DNA from: Sphingobium phenoxybenzoativorans
GTDB lineage: Bacteria > Pseudomonadota > Alphaproteobacteria > Sphingomonadales > Sphingomonadaceae
Reading direction: 5' to 3'
Assembly (NCBI RefSeq): GCF_001757355.1
Contig: NZ_MINO01000002.1
Span: 124,001 to 188,000 of the forward strand
Length of the DNA: 64,000 nt
In this document: positions 11,061 to 20,027 of the stretch, in pieces
How positions within the stretch are numbered: the stretch's first letter is position 1
Layout: every line of letters begins with the position of its first letter
Made by a program: the position numbers and the translations under genes
The notes under the pieces: generated by a model
Databases searched by the model: none
The model's input: only the letters and a program-made list of their open reading frames with translations
What the model was told of the DNA's origin: nothing

Positions 11061-12398
11061 TCACGGAAGCAACGGGCCCCATGCCGGATCGGAGCCGTTA
11101 AGCGGGGTCGGAATGCGCCGTTCGTTGACGCCCGTAAGGTCGACTTGCCACACCTGACTGCCGCCGCTGCGGCCCGGGCTGGTGCGGAAGAATTGCAGGA
11201 CGCGGCCGTTCGGCGCCCATGTGGGCTGCTCATCCTGCCAGCCATTGGTCAGGATGCGCTCATTGTCGCCGCCCGGCGTCATGACTGCGATTTTGAAGTC
11301 GCCGCTAATCTTGGTGAAGGCGATCTGGTCGCCGCGTGGGCTCCATTCCGGCGTGGCGTAGCGGCCGCCGCCATGGCTGATCCGCTGCTGGCCGGAACCA
11401 TCGGCATTCATGACGTAAATCTGCTGACTGCCGGAACGGTCGCTTTCAAAGACGATCTTCGAACCGTCGGGAGAATAGCTGCCGCCCACGTCGATGCCCG
11501 GCGAGGTTGTCAGGCGGACGGGCGTGCCGCCGGCGGCGGGAACGCGATAAATGTCCGTATTGCCCGCAACCGCCATCGAGAACAGGATGGAGCGGCCGTC
11601 CGGCGACCAGCGCGGCGCGAAAGTGGCGTTCGAGCTTTCGGTCACAAGCCGCTGTTTTCCCGTGCCGATGTCATAGACGAAAATGCGGACGCGACGATTG
11701 AGATAGCTCACATAGACGATCGAGCCATAATCCGGTGAGAAGCGTGGGGTCAGCGCCAGCGACTGTCCGTTGGTGATGAAGCGGTGGTTGGCGCCATCCG
11801 AATCCATGATGGCGAGCCGCTTCACGCGGTTATCCTTGGGGCCGCTTTCAGCGATGTAGGCGATGCGGCTGTCGAAGAAGGGACTTTCGCCGGACAGGCG
11901 CGCATAGATGGCGTCGGCGCATTTGTGCGCGGCGCGGCGCCAGTCGCGCGGCGAGACGACATAACCCTGACGCGTAAGCTCGGATTTCAGGGCGACATCG
12001 TAAAGATAGCAGCCAACGGTGATTTCGGCATCTCCGCCGGTGGAGCGGACATAGCCCTGCACCAGCGCCTCCATGCCCATGGAGGACCAATGATCATATT
12101 GGGGGAAGGTGACTTCCGGCACTGTCACCGCCTTCAACCCCGCCGGACCGGAAGGTTCGAACAGACCCGACCCCTTAAGATCGGAGGCAATGACTTCCGC
12201 TATCTTGCGGCCCAACTCGTCGGTGGTGCCCGCAGGGGTCGAAACCGATTGTTGCGCCGGCATGGCGGGCACGGCGATTTTCAGGTTCGATGCGCTTTCA
12301 TCCGTCACGTCGACGCTGAGCTGCGCCTGTGCTGGGGCAGCGAGCGCCACGAGGGCTGTAGCGGTGGCGAAGGCGATCCTCTTGATAATGGGGGTCAT
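11061..12398 (-). CDS. tolB: Tol-Pal system periplasmic protein TolB
   Basis: 445 aa with a Sec signal peptide (cleavage near APAQAQ), an N-terminal alpha/beta domain and a C-terminal six-bladed propeller built of WD40-like repeats (PRFSPDYGSIVYVS, PRWSPDGRSILFSM, SYSPDGSKIVFESD, PEWSPRGDQIAFTK, PTWAPNGRVLQFF). TolB binds Pal and the TolA C-terminal domain in the periplasm. Its ATG overlaps the stop of tolA by 4 nt (ATGA), indicating translational coupling. Confidence 0.97.
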   Translation of the reverse strand: MTPIIKRIAFATATALVALAAPAQAQLSVDVTDESASNLKIAVPAMPAQQSVSTPAGTTDELGRKIAEVIASDLKGSGLFEPSGPAGLKAVTVPEVTFPQYDHWSSMGMEALVQGYVRSTGGDAEITVGCYLYDVALKSELTRQGYVVSPRDWRRAAHKCADAIYARLSGESPFFDSRIAYIAESGPKDNRVKRLAIMDSDGANHRFITNGQSLALTPRFSPDYGSIVYVSYLNRRVRIFVYDIGTGKQRLVTESSNATFAPRWSPDGRSILFSMAVAGNTDIYRVPAAGGTPVRLTTSPGIDVGGSYSPDGSKIVFESDRSGSQQIYVMNADGSGQQRISHGGGRYATPEWSPRGDQIAFTKISGDFKIAVMTPGGDNERILTNGWQDEQPTWAPNGRVLQFFRTSPGRSGGSQVWQVDLTGVNERRIPTPLNGSDPAWGPLLP

Positions 12399-13252
12399 TG
12401 TGAGAGCCTCTTGTCGAATGCGATACGAAGGGATTTCCAGCCGTCATAGAGATCGGCCGGAAGCTTGAAGGGAGAAGCAAGCTTGATGGCCTTGATGGCC
12501 TGTTCCTGATGCAGCTTGACCTGCGAACGATTGCTGGCGGTTTGTCCGGTAGTCTCAAAGATCTCCGGCGCGCCGGAGATAGAGCCGTCCCGGTTGAGCT
12601 CTACGGCGACTGTGGTGCGCAGCAGTTCCACATCCGAACCCGTCGGGGATTTCCAATAGGGTTTGAGCTGGCGACGGATTTCGGCGTCCAGCGCCGCCTT
12701 CTGGGCAGGCCCAACGGACGTTGCCGGAGGCGCGGCGGCCTTGACCTTGCTCGGCGCTTCGGTCTGGATGCCCTTCAGGAAATCGTCGCCCAGCAAGGAT
12801 CCGCGCGGCCGGTCGGTCTTGCCCTTGGCGGTCGAATTTGACGGCTTGGCGGGCGTTTCCTTGGGCTTTTCCTTGACCGGCTTTGGTTTCTCCGCCGCCT
12901 TTGCGGGGGCGGGCGGCTTGGGTTTCGCTTTTTCGGCTTCCTTGCGCGGCGGCGCAGGCTTGGGCGGCGGCGGCGCGGGCACGACCTCCGGCTCCACTTC
13001 GCGTGGAGAGGGCGCGGGCGCGGCTTCCTCCGTCGGTCCCTTCTCCGGCGCTTCGCTGGGCGGCGGCGGCTCGACGGAGATTTTCGGCGCGGCGGATTTC
13101 AGCGCGATCTCATCCACCATCGACACGTCGATCGGCGGGGAGTTGAGCTTCAGCGGATTGGGCGTCGAGAGAAAGGTCGTCGAAAGCGCGCCAAACAGCA
13201 GCACGTGCGCCGCCGTCGCGATTCCAAGGCCGATCTTTTCCGTTCTTTCCAT
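12395..13252 (-). CDS. tolA: Cell-envelope integrity protein TolA (TonB/TolA-like energy transducer)
   Basis: 285 aa. One N-terminal transmembrane helix (IGLGIATAAHVLLFGALSTTFL) is followed by a long Pro/Lys/Ala/Glu-rich periplasmic stretch (about residues 60-175) and a C-terminal globular domain (LDAEIRRQLKPYWKSPTG onward) that pairs with TolB/Pal. This is the architecture of TolA, which transmits proton-motive force from TolQR. The C-terminal domain resembles the TonB/TolA C fold, and position between tolR and tolB settles the assignment. It begins 13 nt after tolR and overlaps tolB by 4 nt. Confidence 0.92.
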   Translation of the reverse strand: MERTEKIGLGIATAAHVLLFGALSTTFLSTPNPLKLNSPPIDVSMVDEIALKSAAPKISVEPPPPSEAPEKGPTEEAAPAPSPREVEPEVVPAPPPPKPAPPRKEAEKAKPKPPAPAKAAEKPKPVKEKPKETPAKPSNSTAKGKTDRPRGSLLGDDFLKGIQTEAPSKVKAAAPPATSVGPAQKAALDAEIRRQLKPYWKSPTGSDVELLRTTVAVELNRDGSISGAPEIFETTGQTASNRSQVKLHQEQAIKAIKLASPFKLPADLYDGWKSLRIAFDKRLSQ

Positions 13253-13265
13253 GCCGGGGAGGACC

Positions 13266-13742
13266 TTATGGCTCTCTTTCTGAATCCATGCTGACAGGGC
13301 GGGTGCGTTCCTGCGATGCCGTGCTGACCAGCGCGACCTTGTTAAGGCCCGCGCGGTTCAACTCGCCGAGCACAAGGCTGACGCGGCCATAATCGATCCC
13401 TTTGTCCGCCCGCAGGAATATCTGCGGGGGCTGATCATCCTGCGTTCCCGCCGACCGGATTTCCGCGAGGCGGCTGGGCAGATCGGTTTCCGTCACCTCT
13501 GAATCGTCGACGAAGATCGCCCCGTCGCTGTCGATGGAGACCACGGAGGGTTTCTGGTCCTGATCCAGCGCCTTGGCCCGGTTCTGCGGCAGGTTCACGG
13601 GCACGCCAGTCACCAGCAGCGGCGCGGTGACCATGAAGATGATGAGCAGCACCAGCATGACGTCGACCAGCGGCGTCACATTGATGTCCGCCATCGGCGC
13701 GCGGCGACCGCCCCGGCGGTTGGAGGGGGAGCCCATGCCCAT
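13266..13742 (-). CDS. tolR: Tol-Pal system protein TolR (ExbD/TolR family)
   Basis: 158 aa. The single N-terminal membrane helix contains the essential proton-path Asp (D27) in the family signature INVTPLVDVMLVLLIIFMV; the remaining ~110 residues are the periplasmic domain. It works with TolQ as the proton-driven stator. The start ATG overlaps the tolQ stop (TAATG). A second in-frame ATG two codons later is equally possible. Confidence 0.96.
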   Translation of the reverse strand: MGMGSPSNRRGGRRAPMADINVTPLVDVMLVLLIIFMVTAPLLVTGVPVNLPQNRAKALDQDQKPSVVSIDSDGAIFVDDSEVTETDLPSRLAEIRSAGTQDDQPPQIFLRADKGIDYGRVSLVLGELNRAGLNKVALVSTASQERTRPVSMDSEREP

Positions 13743-14449
13743 TATTTCTGGGCCTCCAGCTCACGGCTCAACATGGCGTAGAAACCGTCGGCAAAGCGCG
13801 CCAGCTTCGCCTCCAGCCGGTTGATGCCATGGCTGAACCGGTTGTAGGCGATGACGGCCGGGATCGCCGCGAACAGGCCGATGGCGGTGGCGAACAGCGC
13901 CTCCGCAATGCCCGGCGCGACAACCGCGAGGCTGCTATTCTGCTCTGCCGCGATCGAGGTGAAGGCGCGCATAATGCCCCAGACGGTGCCGAACAGGCCC
14001 ACAAAGGGCGCGACGCTGCCTACAGTTGCCAGGATATTCAGGCGGTCGGAAAGCTGGTCGATCTCGGAAGCGGACGCGCTGCTCATGGCGGTGGCCAGAC
14101 GGTCGCGGGTGCCGTCGCGGTCGATGGCGCGGGCGGCGGTGGAGCGGCGCCACTCGGTGACGCCAGCGGCCATGACCTTCGCGGCCGGAAGGTCGGACTT
14201 CGACTTGCCTTCGAAAAAGCGGTCAATATCCTCGGTCCGCCAGAAATCCTTTTCGAACTGGTCGCATCCCTTGCGGGTGCGGGAAAGCTTGACGCCGAAG
14301 CTGATGATGATCGCCCAGGTCCAGATGCTGGCGAGCAGCAGGCCCAGCATGACGATCTTCACGACGATATCGGCCTGAAGAAACAGGGCGACGGGTGAAA
14401 TTGTGGCAGCGCCGGTGGCAAGGCTGACGCTGGGTAGGGCGATGCTCAT
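13742..14449 (-). CDS. tolQ: Tol-Pal system protein TolQ (MotA/TolQ/ExbB channel)
   Basis: 235 aa when started at the ATG at 14449, which overlaps the ybgC stop as ATGA and begins MSIALPSVSL; the open frame upstream of it lies inside ybgC. Three membrane segments are visible: VVKIVMLGLLLASIWTWAIII near residue 30, a long second segment near ILATVGSVAPFVGLFGTVWGIMRAF and a third LFATAIGLFAAIPAVIAYNRF. The GTVWG and AIPA elements are family hallmarks. It forms the TolQR proton channel in the inner membrane. Confidence 0.96.
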   Translation of the reverse strand: MSIALPSVSLATGAATISPVALFLQADIVVKIVMLGLLLASIWTWAIIISFGVKLSRTRKGCDQFEKDFWRTEDIDRFFEGKSKSDLPAAKVMAAGVTEWRRSTAARAIDRDGTRDRLATAMSSASASEIDQLSDRLNILATVGSVAPFVGLFGTVWGIMRAFTSIAAEQNSSLAVVAPGIAEALFATAIGLFAAIPAVIAYNRFSHGINRLEAKLARFADGFYAMLSRELEAQK

Positions 14450-14961
14450 ATGCGGAGGTCTTCCCCTTGGCTGAGGCGGGTGAAAATTTCGATCCAGTGC
14501 CGCGGCTGACGCCGGGGGCGGCCCTGGGGTGTGATAAAGGCGACAGTGACGGTGCCTTCGGTCAACATATCCTCGCCGCGCAGCACCGACTGGTGGATCG
14601 TGCATGTCGCGGCGCCGATCGATTGCACCGTACTTTTCACCACCAGGTCATCGTCCAGGCGGCCCGGACGGCGATAGGCGATGGAGAGATCGGCAACCGC
14701 ATAGACGCCTTCGCCCCCCTCCAGGTTCCCGCGCTGGTCGATCCCGGCCAGGCGCAGCATGTCCGATCGCGCGCGCTCCATATAGCGGAGATAATTAGCG
14801 TGATAGACCACGCCCCCGGCGTCGGTATCCTCAAAATAGACCCGCACCGGATAATAATGGACGCCCGACGCAAACAACCCGCCCACAGGCGCAGGCAGGC
14901 AAGGCGCATCAGGAAGTGCCGGCTTGGGCTGAAGGCGGGCAGGCATTGGGCCTTTAACCAT
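14446..14961 (-). CDS. ybgC: Tol-Pal-associated acyl-CoA thioesterase YbgC
   Basis: A 4-hydroxybenzoyl-CoA/acyl-CoA thioesterase of the hotdog fold. The catalytic segment FEDTDAGGVVYHANYLRYMERAR contains the active-site Asp. The open frame extends to 15159, but that extension translates a dispersed intergenic repeat (LRQAQGER), so a shorter start is right: the ATG at 14961 (171 aa) or at 14946 (166 aa, with AAAGG just upstream). The conserved domain starts ~35 residues later, so the protein has a longer N-terminus than most YbgC. It heads the tol operon and overlaps tolQ by 4 nt. Confidence 0.88.
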   Translation of the reverse strand: MVKGPMPARLQPKPALPDAPCLPAPVGGLFASGVHYYPVRVYFEDTDAGGVVYHANYLRYMERARSDMLRLAGIDQRGNLEGGEGVYAVADLSIAYRRPGRLDDDLVVKSTVQSIGAATCTIHQSVLRGEDMLTEGTVTVAFITPQGRPRRQPRHWIEIFTRLSQGEDLRI

Positions 14962-15084
14962 GATGCGACTCGCAGGCAAAGCAAGAAATGACGGGAACGA
15001 AACCATTTGCGGAGCGGATGGCTCGGTTCGTCCTTGATGCGGAACGGCAGATCGATGGCCTATGGCTGCGGCTTTTCTATCGAT

Positions 15085-15145
15085 CCGTTCGCCCTGAGCT
15101 TGTCGAAGGGCTGCACTTCTCTTTGGTAAGGACAGCACTTCGACA
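15085..15145. repeat. Dispersed intergenic repeat (copy 2)
   Basis: ccgttcgccctgagcttgtcgaagggctgc followed by an imperfect return arm (gacagcacttcgacac). Same family as the element at 10303; it separates ruvB from ybgC. Confidence 0.7.
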
Positions 15146-15192
15146 CTGACAAGAGTCACGCGCCTCTTGTCAGCAGTCCGAACGGATCCGCC

Positions 15193-16215
15193 TTAATCGA
15201 ACAGCCCGTCCTGCGACCCTTCGGGCGGGGTGAGGCCCAGATGCTTCCAGCCGGGACCGTTGAGGCAGCGCCCCCGCGCGGTCCGGGCGATGAGGCCCAA
15301 CTGGATCAGATAGGGTTCGATCACTTCCTCAACCGTGTCGCGCGGTTCGGAAAGACCAGCGGCCAGCGTCTCCACGCCCACGGGGCCGCCGCGATAAACG
15401 TCCGCGATCATGGTGAGATAGCGCCTGTCCATCAGGTCGAGGCCCAGATGGTCGACCTCCAGCCGGTTCAGTGCGGCGTCGGCGACCTTCGCGTCGACTT
15501 GCCCCGCATTCGCGACATTGGCGAAATCGCGCACCCGGCGCAGCAGCCGTCCGGCAATGCGCGGCGTCCCGCGAGACCGGCGGGCGATCTCGGTCGATCC
15601 CTCCGGCGTGACTGTAAGGCCAAGCAGCCCGGCGGCGCGGCGCACGACCAGTTCCAGCTCCGGCACCGTGTAGAATTGCAGGCGCACGGGAATGCCGAAA
15701 CGGTCGCGCAGCGGCGTCGTCAGCAACCCCTGCCGCGTCGTCGCGCCGACCAGCGTGAAATTGGGCAGGTCGATGCGCACGGAACGGGCCGACGGGCCTT
15801 CGCCGATCATCAGGTCAAGCGCGCGGTCCTCCATCGCCGGGTAGAGGATTTCCTCGACAGCGGGGTTCAGGCGGTGGATTTCATCCACAAACAGCACGTC
15901 GCCCTCATCCAGATTGGTGAGGAGCGCGGCAAGGTCGCCGGACTTGGCGATGACGGGGCCGGACGTGGCGCGGAAACCTACGCCCATCTCCTTCGCCACG
16001 ATCTGGGCGAGAGTGGTCTTGCCAAGGCCGGGCGGGCCGAAGAACAGCACATGATCCAGCGCCTCGCCTCGCTGCTTCGCCGCCTGGATGAAGATGCGCA
16101 GATTCTCCCGCGCCGCCTGCTGCCCAATGAACTCGTCAAGCGACTTGGGCCGCAGCGCGGCGTCCGCGTCCTCAGCGCGGCGAGCGGGCGTGATGAGGCG
16201 GTCGGTGTCGGTCAA
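15193..16215 (-). CDS. ruvB: Holliday junction branch-migration ATPase RuvB
   Basis: 340 aa. Walker [13 protein letters not shown] and Walker [10 protein letters not shown] in an AAA+ core, then a C-terminal winged-helix domain ([21 protein letters not shown]). RuvB hexamers drive branch migration with RuvA. The start codon is TTG (16213-16215), overlapping the TGA of the upstream inserted gene; relatives as I recall them begin [13 protein letters not shown], so the TTG position is right although no strong ribosome site precedes it and translation probably depends on coupling. Confidence 0.96.
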   Translation of the reverse strand: MTDTDRLITPARRAEDADAALRPKSLDEFIGQQAARENLRIFIQAAKQRGEALDHVLFFGPPGLGKTTLAQIVAKEMGVGFRATSGPVIAKSGDLAALLTNLDEGDVLFVDEIHRLNPAVEEILYPAMEDRALDLMIGEGPSARSVRIDLPNFTLVGATTRQGLLTTPLRDRFGIPVRLQFYTVPELELVVRRAAGLLGLTVTPEGSTEIARRSRGTPRIAGRLLRRVRDFANVANAGQVDAKVADAALNRLEVDHLGLDLMDRRYLTMIADVYRGGPVGVETLAAGLSEPRDTVEEVIEPYLIQLGLIARTARGRCLNGPGWKHLGLTPPEGSQDGLFD

Positions 16216-16763
16216 TGATTAGAACTCTGGAAATCGTGATGCTCGTTGTGTGTTGGGATCGAAGAGGGCAGAGGCGAATATATTAGCATTATGCCGACGC
16301 TGATCACTCCGAGGGAAAAGAAGACGGCAGACGCCCAACCTGCAACCTGAGTAGGCCTAGCTTGCTGCACTGCAGATTGAATTTTCTGGTTGATCGCTTC
16401 GAAAGCTTCGGGGAGCAATTCGCCATCGTGAGCGACCGTTATCCAATAGCCCATCAATTCACCAAGCGGTCCAATAAGTGCCCGATTGGCGCGCTGACTC
16501 AGATAGCTACTCAATAGAGCTGCCATTATTCCTAGATAGAATAAAATCGCAATTATAACTCTCGCTCTAATGGAAATTAGCTGAAAGCTGAGCAAAGTGA
16601 AAATTCCTGCACTATTGATAGCCAGCAGAGAAGCAAGAAGCCACTTGTATGCGTCTTGATGAGCTTCCAATAAAACAGTTCTTGAATGAGTTGCGCTAGC
16701 AAGCTCTAACTCTCCAACCCGCCGTATAATGTCGGGATTAATATCGGTTGCGTCGTTGCTCAC
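16212..16763 (-). CDS. Predicted membrane protein of unknown function inserted between ruvA and ruvB
   Basis: 183 aa from a GTG start that overlaps the ruvA stop (GTGA); its own TGA overlaps the ruvB TTG start. Three hydrophobic helices are visible, at about residues 39-60 ([20 protein letters not shown]), 65-88 ([22 protein letters not shown]) and 143-168 ([21 protein letters not shown]), with a short cytosolic N-terminus and a His/Ser-rich tail. G+C is 130 of 300 (43%) over 16441-16740 by hand count, far below the flanking ruv genes, which points to recent acquisition. I recognise no family and assign no function. Confidence 0.75.
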   Translation of the reverse strand: MSNDATDINPDIIRRVGELELASATHSRTVLLEAHQDAYKWLLASLLAINSAGIFTLLSFQLISIRARVIIAILFYLGIMAALLSSYLSQRANRALIGPLGELMGYWITVAHDGELLPEAFEAINQKIQSAVQQARPTQVAGWASAVFFSLGVISVGIMLIYSPLPSSIPTHNEHHDFQSSNH

Positions 16764-17365
16764 TTCGCCGCCTTCCGTAGCGCCAGCCGCACCAGCGCAT
16801 CCAGCGTTGCGCCGTCACCGGCCTCCGCTTCGGCCGCTGCCACGGCGGCGCTGGCTTCGGCGGGCTTGAAGCCCAGATTCTGGAGGGCGGATACGGCGTC
16901 GGCGCTATGGCTGCCGCCGGGAAGGGGGGCGGTCCCCGCAGCAATCGCCGCGCCCGCCGGAGCCACGCCGATCTTGTCCTTCAATTCCATGACGATGCGC
17001 TGGGCGAGCTTCGGTCCGACGCCATTGGCGCGGGAGACCATGGCCTTGTCGCCCATGGCTACTGCTCGGTGGATTTCGGCAGGCTCCAGCGCGGACAGGA
17101 TGGCCAGCGCCACCCGCGCGCCCACACCCTGCACGCCGGTCAGCAGGCGGAACCAGTCGCGCTCCTCCGCGCTTGCGAAACCGACGAGGCGGATGGCGTC
17201 ATCGCTGACCAGCATTTCGGTGTGGACGGTGACCGCTTCGCCTGCAAACCCAAGCGCGGCGAGGGTGCGGGACGAGGCGCCGACAAGATAGCCGACCCCG
17301 CCGACGTCAATGACGGCATGGTCGATGCCGGTGCTGTCCAATATGCCCCTCAGCTTCGCAATCAT
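16760..17365 (-). CDS. ruvA: Holliday junction DNA-binding protein RuvA
   Basis: 201 aa. N-terminal OB fold ([28 protein letters not shown]), central tandem helix-hairpin-helix motifs ([19 protein letters not shown] and [19 protein letters not shown]) and a C-terminal UBA-like domain ([16 protein letters not shown]) that contacts RuvB. It binds four-way junctions as tetramers. In most relatives ruvB follows directly; here a foreign-looking gene intervenes with 4-nt overlaps. Confidence 0.97.
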   Translation of the reverse strand: MIAKLRGILDSTGIDHAVIDVGGVGYLVGASSRTLAALGFAGEAVTVHTEMLVSDDAIRLVGFASAEERDWFRLLTGVQGVGARVALAILSALEPAEIHRAVAMGDKAMVSRANGVGPKLAQRIVMELKDKIGVAPAGAAIAAGTAPLPGGSHSADAVSALQNLGFKPAEASAAVAAAEAEAGDGATLDALVRLALRKAAK

Positions 17366-17437
17366 GCGATGGGCTTAGCGATGTTCCCGGTTCGTTTCGA
17401 GCGGAAAATTAAGCGTATAGCTAAATTGCGGGTGCAA

Positions 17438-18342
17438 TCACCCGTAGGTGACTGACCATGTATGGATCGCCGCCACGCCATTCCCCCGCATCGGCTCCAT
17501 GCCCAGCGATACGCCATTGAACCACTCATTGCCGGTCAGCACGCCGCGGTTCATCAGGAAGGTGTAAGCCCCTTTGATATCCAGCATTCCCGTGAGCAGA
17601 TCGCCGCTGCCGTGCAGGAACATGACGAAATCGTCCACCTTCGTCACTGTCCAGCTTCGCCCTGCATTGTCGACATAGGTGCCGATGGGCGTGCCGCTGC
17701 GCGCGAAGGACGCGGACCGAGGAGTGCTGTGCGTGTAGAATCCGATCTCCAGCTTCGTGCCGAAATCCTTCGCCGCGCCCGTCAGGAAGGATTCCGCCAG
17801 AATGTTGAACTCGCCATCCCCCGACAGGGACATATCGAACTGCATGGAGAGGGTGCGGATGTTCTTCACCTGCATCGGCTGCATCTTCGCCGCGCTGTTG
17901 ACGGTCAGATAATGGCCGAAGGTGATCGCGTTATAGCCATAAACGCCGCACCGGGAAACGGTCGGGTAATTGTCCGGGACTTTGCCGAAATCACGACATC
18001 ATTGGGGAAGGTCGATCGCAGGATGCTGATGGTGTCGACGATATTGCGGCCCACCGCCAGCGAAGGGTCATAGGTCGCGCACCAGGGCGAGGCATAAGCG
18101 AAATAATCGCCCGGTGCATAAAGCGTGTTGTCGGGCAGGAGCAGGCGCTCCTCGGCCGCCGCTGCAGCGGGCGAGGAGGTCGGTGCAGGCGTAGGGGCCT
18201 GGGCTGGCAAAGCTGTCGCCACGCCCGCCTGCTCACCCTTTTGGGATGATGCCGATACCGGCGCGCCATCGGACCCGCCGCCGCATGCGGCAAGGCCGCC
18301 AGCCATCATCCCCAGAATCGAGGACTTCCAAACAGATTTCAT
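17438..18342 (-). pseudogene. Secreted GH12-like glycoside hydrolase (lipoprotein) broken by one frameshift
   Basis: Two frames form one protein. The 5' part (from the ATG at 18342) has a lipoprotein signal (MMAGGLAAC), an Ala/Pro-rich linker and a beta-rich domain start (LYAPGDYFAYASPWC). It loses sense near 17985, whereas the other frame continues as GKVPDNYPTVSRCGVYGYNAITFG and runs to the stop at 17438. Restoring one base (ccc for cc at 17985-17986) gives exactly 302 codons. Both Glu expected for GH12 retaining glucanases are present: LEIGFYTH (nucleophile region) and LGMEPMRG (acid/base region). The GH12 assignment is by eye and moderate. The gene interrupts the usual ruvC-ruvA adjacency. 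A sequencing error would make it a normal gene. Confidence 0.6.
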
Positions 18343-18645
18343 GATTGCCCACCGCAATAGTGCGGAACTTACGTCCGCGTGTTAATGGTTATCGCATTGC
18401 ACCATTACAGTAAATTTAAAGCTAAGCTCTTATTCGCTGCGGAGTAAATTTGCCTTTTTTCTTATTAACTTAAGTCAATAAGTTTCATGGTTAACGCGAT
18501 ATTGGCCTGTCCGGCGCCGCGTGAACAAAACGGAAATATTGGAGTGAATTTGGTGCAGCGCCAACGAAGAAATTAAGCTTTTCCGGGGGTCGATTCGCTG
18601 TCGTCACAAGGCCGTCGGGGAGCCAATATTGCCCCGGGAGGCTAT
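18343..18645. other. AT-rich intergenic region between the GH12-like gene and ruvC
   Basis: About 300 nt without a credible gene. The half next to the GH12-like gene is distinctly AT-rich (for example 18400-18500, with taaatttaaagc and cttattaacttaagtcaata), unlike the rest of the window. It probably holds the promoter of that gene and fits an acquired segment. A short palindrome ttaacttaag-like run lies near 18465, but I could not match a known operator. Confidence 0.5.
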
Positions 18646-19134
18646 CTATCGTGCAATGCGCCGCGCCGTTGCCTGATGATGGGCATGGGTGATCGCCACA
18701 GCGAGGGCATCGGCCGCATCGGGACCTGCAATGGCCGCGCCCGGCAGAAGGCGGCCGACCATTGCGTGAATCTGATCCTTGCTGGCGTTGCCGACGCCAA
18801 CGACTGATTTCTTGACCAGTCGCGCCGCATATTCGCCAACGTCCAGATTGGCGCGCGCTGCGTTCAACAGGCAGACCCCGCGCGCCTGGCCGAGCTTCAG
18901 CGTGGATTGCGGATTGGCGTTGACGAACACTTCCTCGACCGCCGCGCCGCCCGGCCGATGCATCAGGATCAGGTCGGTGAGCGCAGCGTCGAGGGCAAGC
19001 AGGCGTTGGGCGAGGGGCGCCTTAGCATCTGTCCGGATCTGGCCGTTGGCGACATGGCTCAGGCGATTGCCATCGGCGGAAATAATGCCCCAGCCGGTCG
19101 TGCCCAGGCCGGGGTCGATGCCAAGGATCAGCAT
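18646..19134 (-). CDS. ruvC: Crossover junction endodeoxyribonuclease RuvC
   Basis: 162 aa, RNase H-like fold resolvase that cuts Holliday junctions. The four acidic catalytic positions are visible: D in [15 protein letters not shown] in AAVEEVFVN, and the Asp pair in the C-terminal [16 protein letters not shown]. Located between yebC (upstream, 37 nt) and the GH12-like gene. Confidence 0.97.
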   Translation of the reverse strand: MLILGIDPGLGTTGWGIISADGNRLSHVANGQIRTDAKAPLAQRLLALDAALTDLILMHRPGGAAVEEVFVNANPQSTLKLGQARGVCLLNAARANLDVGEYAARLVKKSVVGVGNASKDQIHAMVGRLLPGAAIAGPDAADALAVAITHAHHQATARRIAR

Positions 19135-19171
19135 GACGACAGCCCCTCTCCGTCCGGGGAGGGGCCAGTCA

Positions 19172-19915
19172 TCAGCCCAGCTTCTCCATCACCGCGTCGG
19201 AGACTTCGTAATTGCCCCAGACCGTCTGGACGTCATCATCATCTTCCAGCGTATCGACCAGCTTGAGCAGGGTCGCCGCGTTGGTCTCGTCCATCTCGAC
19301 CGTGGTCTGCGGCTTCCACGCAAGCTTGGCGCTCTCGGCCTCGCCCAGCGTGGCTTCCAGGGCCTTTGCGACTTCATGCAGGGCATCCATCGCGGTCCAG
19401 ATCTCATGCTCGTCCTCGGACGAGGCGACATCCTCGGCTCCAGCTTCCAGAGCGGCCTCGAACACCTTCTCGGCGTCTCCCGCGGCGGCGGGGTAGGTGA
19501 TCAGGCCCATGCGATCAAAACCATGGCTGACCGCGCCGGATGCGCCCAGATTTCCGCCATTCTTGGAAAAGGCCGTGCGGACGTTGGTGGCGGTGCGGTT
19601 GCGGTTGTCGGTCAGCGCCTCTACAATGATCGCGACGCCGCCGGGGCCGTAACCCTCATACCGCACTTCTTCATAATTCTCGCCGCCCGCCGCAGCCGCC
19701 TTGTCGATCGCGCGCTGGATATTGTCCTTGGGCATCGACTGCGCCTTGGCCGCGTTGACCGCCAGGCGCAGGCGCGGGTTCATGTCCGGGTCGGGCATGC
19801 CCATCTTCGCGGCGACGGTGATTTCGCGCGAAAGCTTGGAGAACATGGCGGAGCGCTTCTTGTCCTGCGCGCCCTTGCGATGCATGATGTTCTTGAATTT
19901 GCTATGGCCGGCCAC
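19172..19915 (-). CDS. yebC: YebC/PmpR family protein
   Basis: 247 aa from a GTG start (residues [14 protein letters not shown] follow), preceded by AGGAG at 6 nt; the open frame extends upstream but that sequence is not YebC-like. YebC proteins, long annotated as DNA-binding regulators, are now also tied to ribosomal translation of difficult motifs. All conserved blocks are present: [59 protein letters not shown] and the acidic [17 protein letters not shown]. It heads the ruvC-ruvAB series, as is common in proteobacteria. Confidence 0.95.
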   Translation of the reverse strand: MAGHSKFKNIMHRKGAQDKKRSAMFSKLSREITVAAKMGMPDPDMNPRLRLAVNAAKAQSMPKDNIQRAIDKAAAAGGENYEEVRYEGYGPGGVAIIVEALTDNRNRTATNVRTAFSKNGGNLGASGAVSHGFDRMGLITYPAAAGDAEKVFEAALEAGAEDVASSEDEHEIWTAMDALHEVAKALEATLGEAESAKLAWKPQTTVEMDETNAATLLKLVDTLEDDDDVQTVWGNYEVSDAVMEKLG

Positions 19916-20027
19916 GGCCTGCTCCTGACATATCTGGTGTGAAGTGGGGCGCTGTCTAGCGGGCGGTCCCCGTCGAGGCAACATCTCGATGATATAGGCG
20001 GCTGGGCCGTTAATTCGGGCCACTAAT

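Noticed and set aside
18355-18645. CtrA or other global regulator site in the AT-rich gap (ttaa half-sites)
   Set aside because: The ttaa half-sites do not have the spacing TTAA-N7-TTAA.
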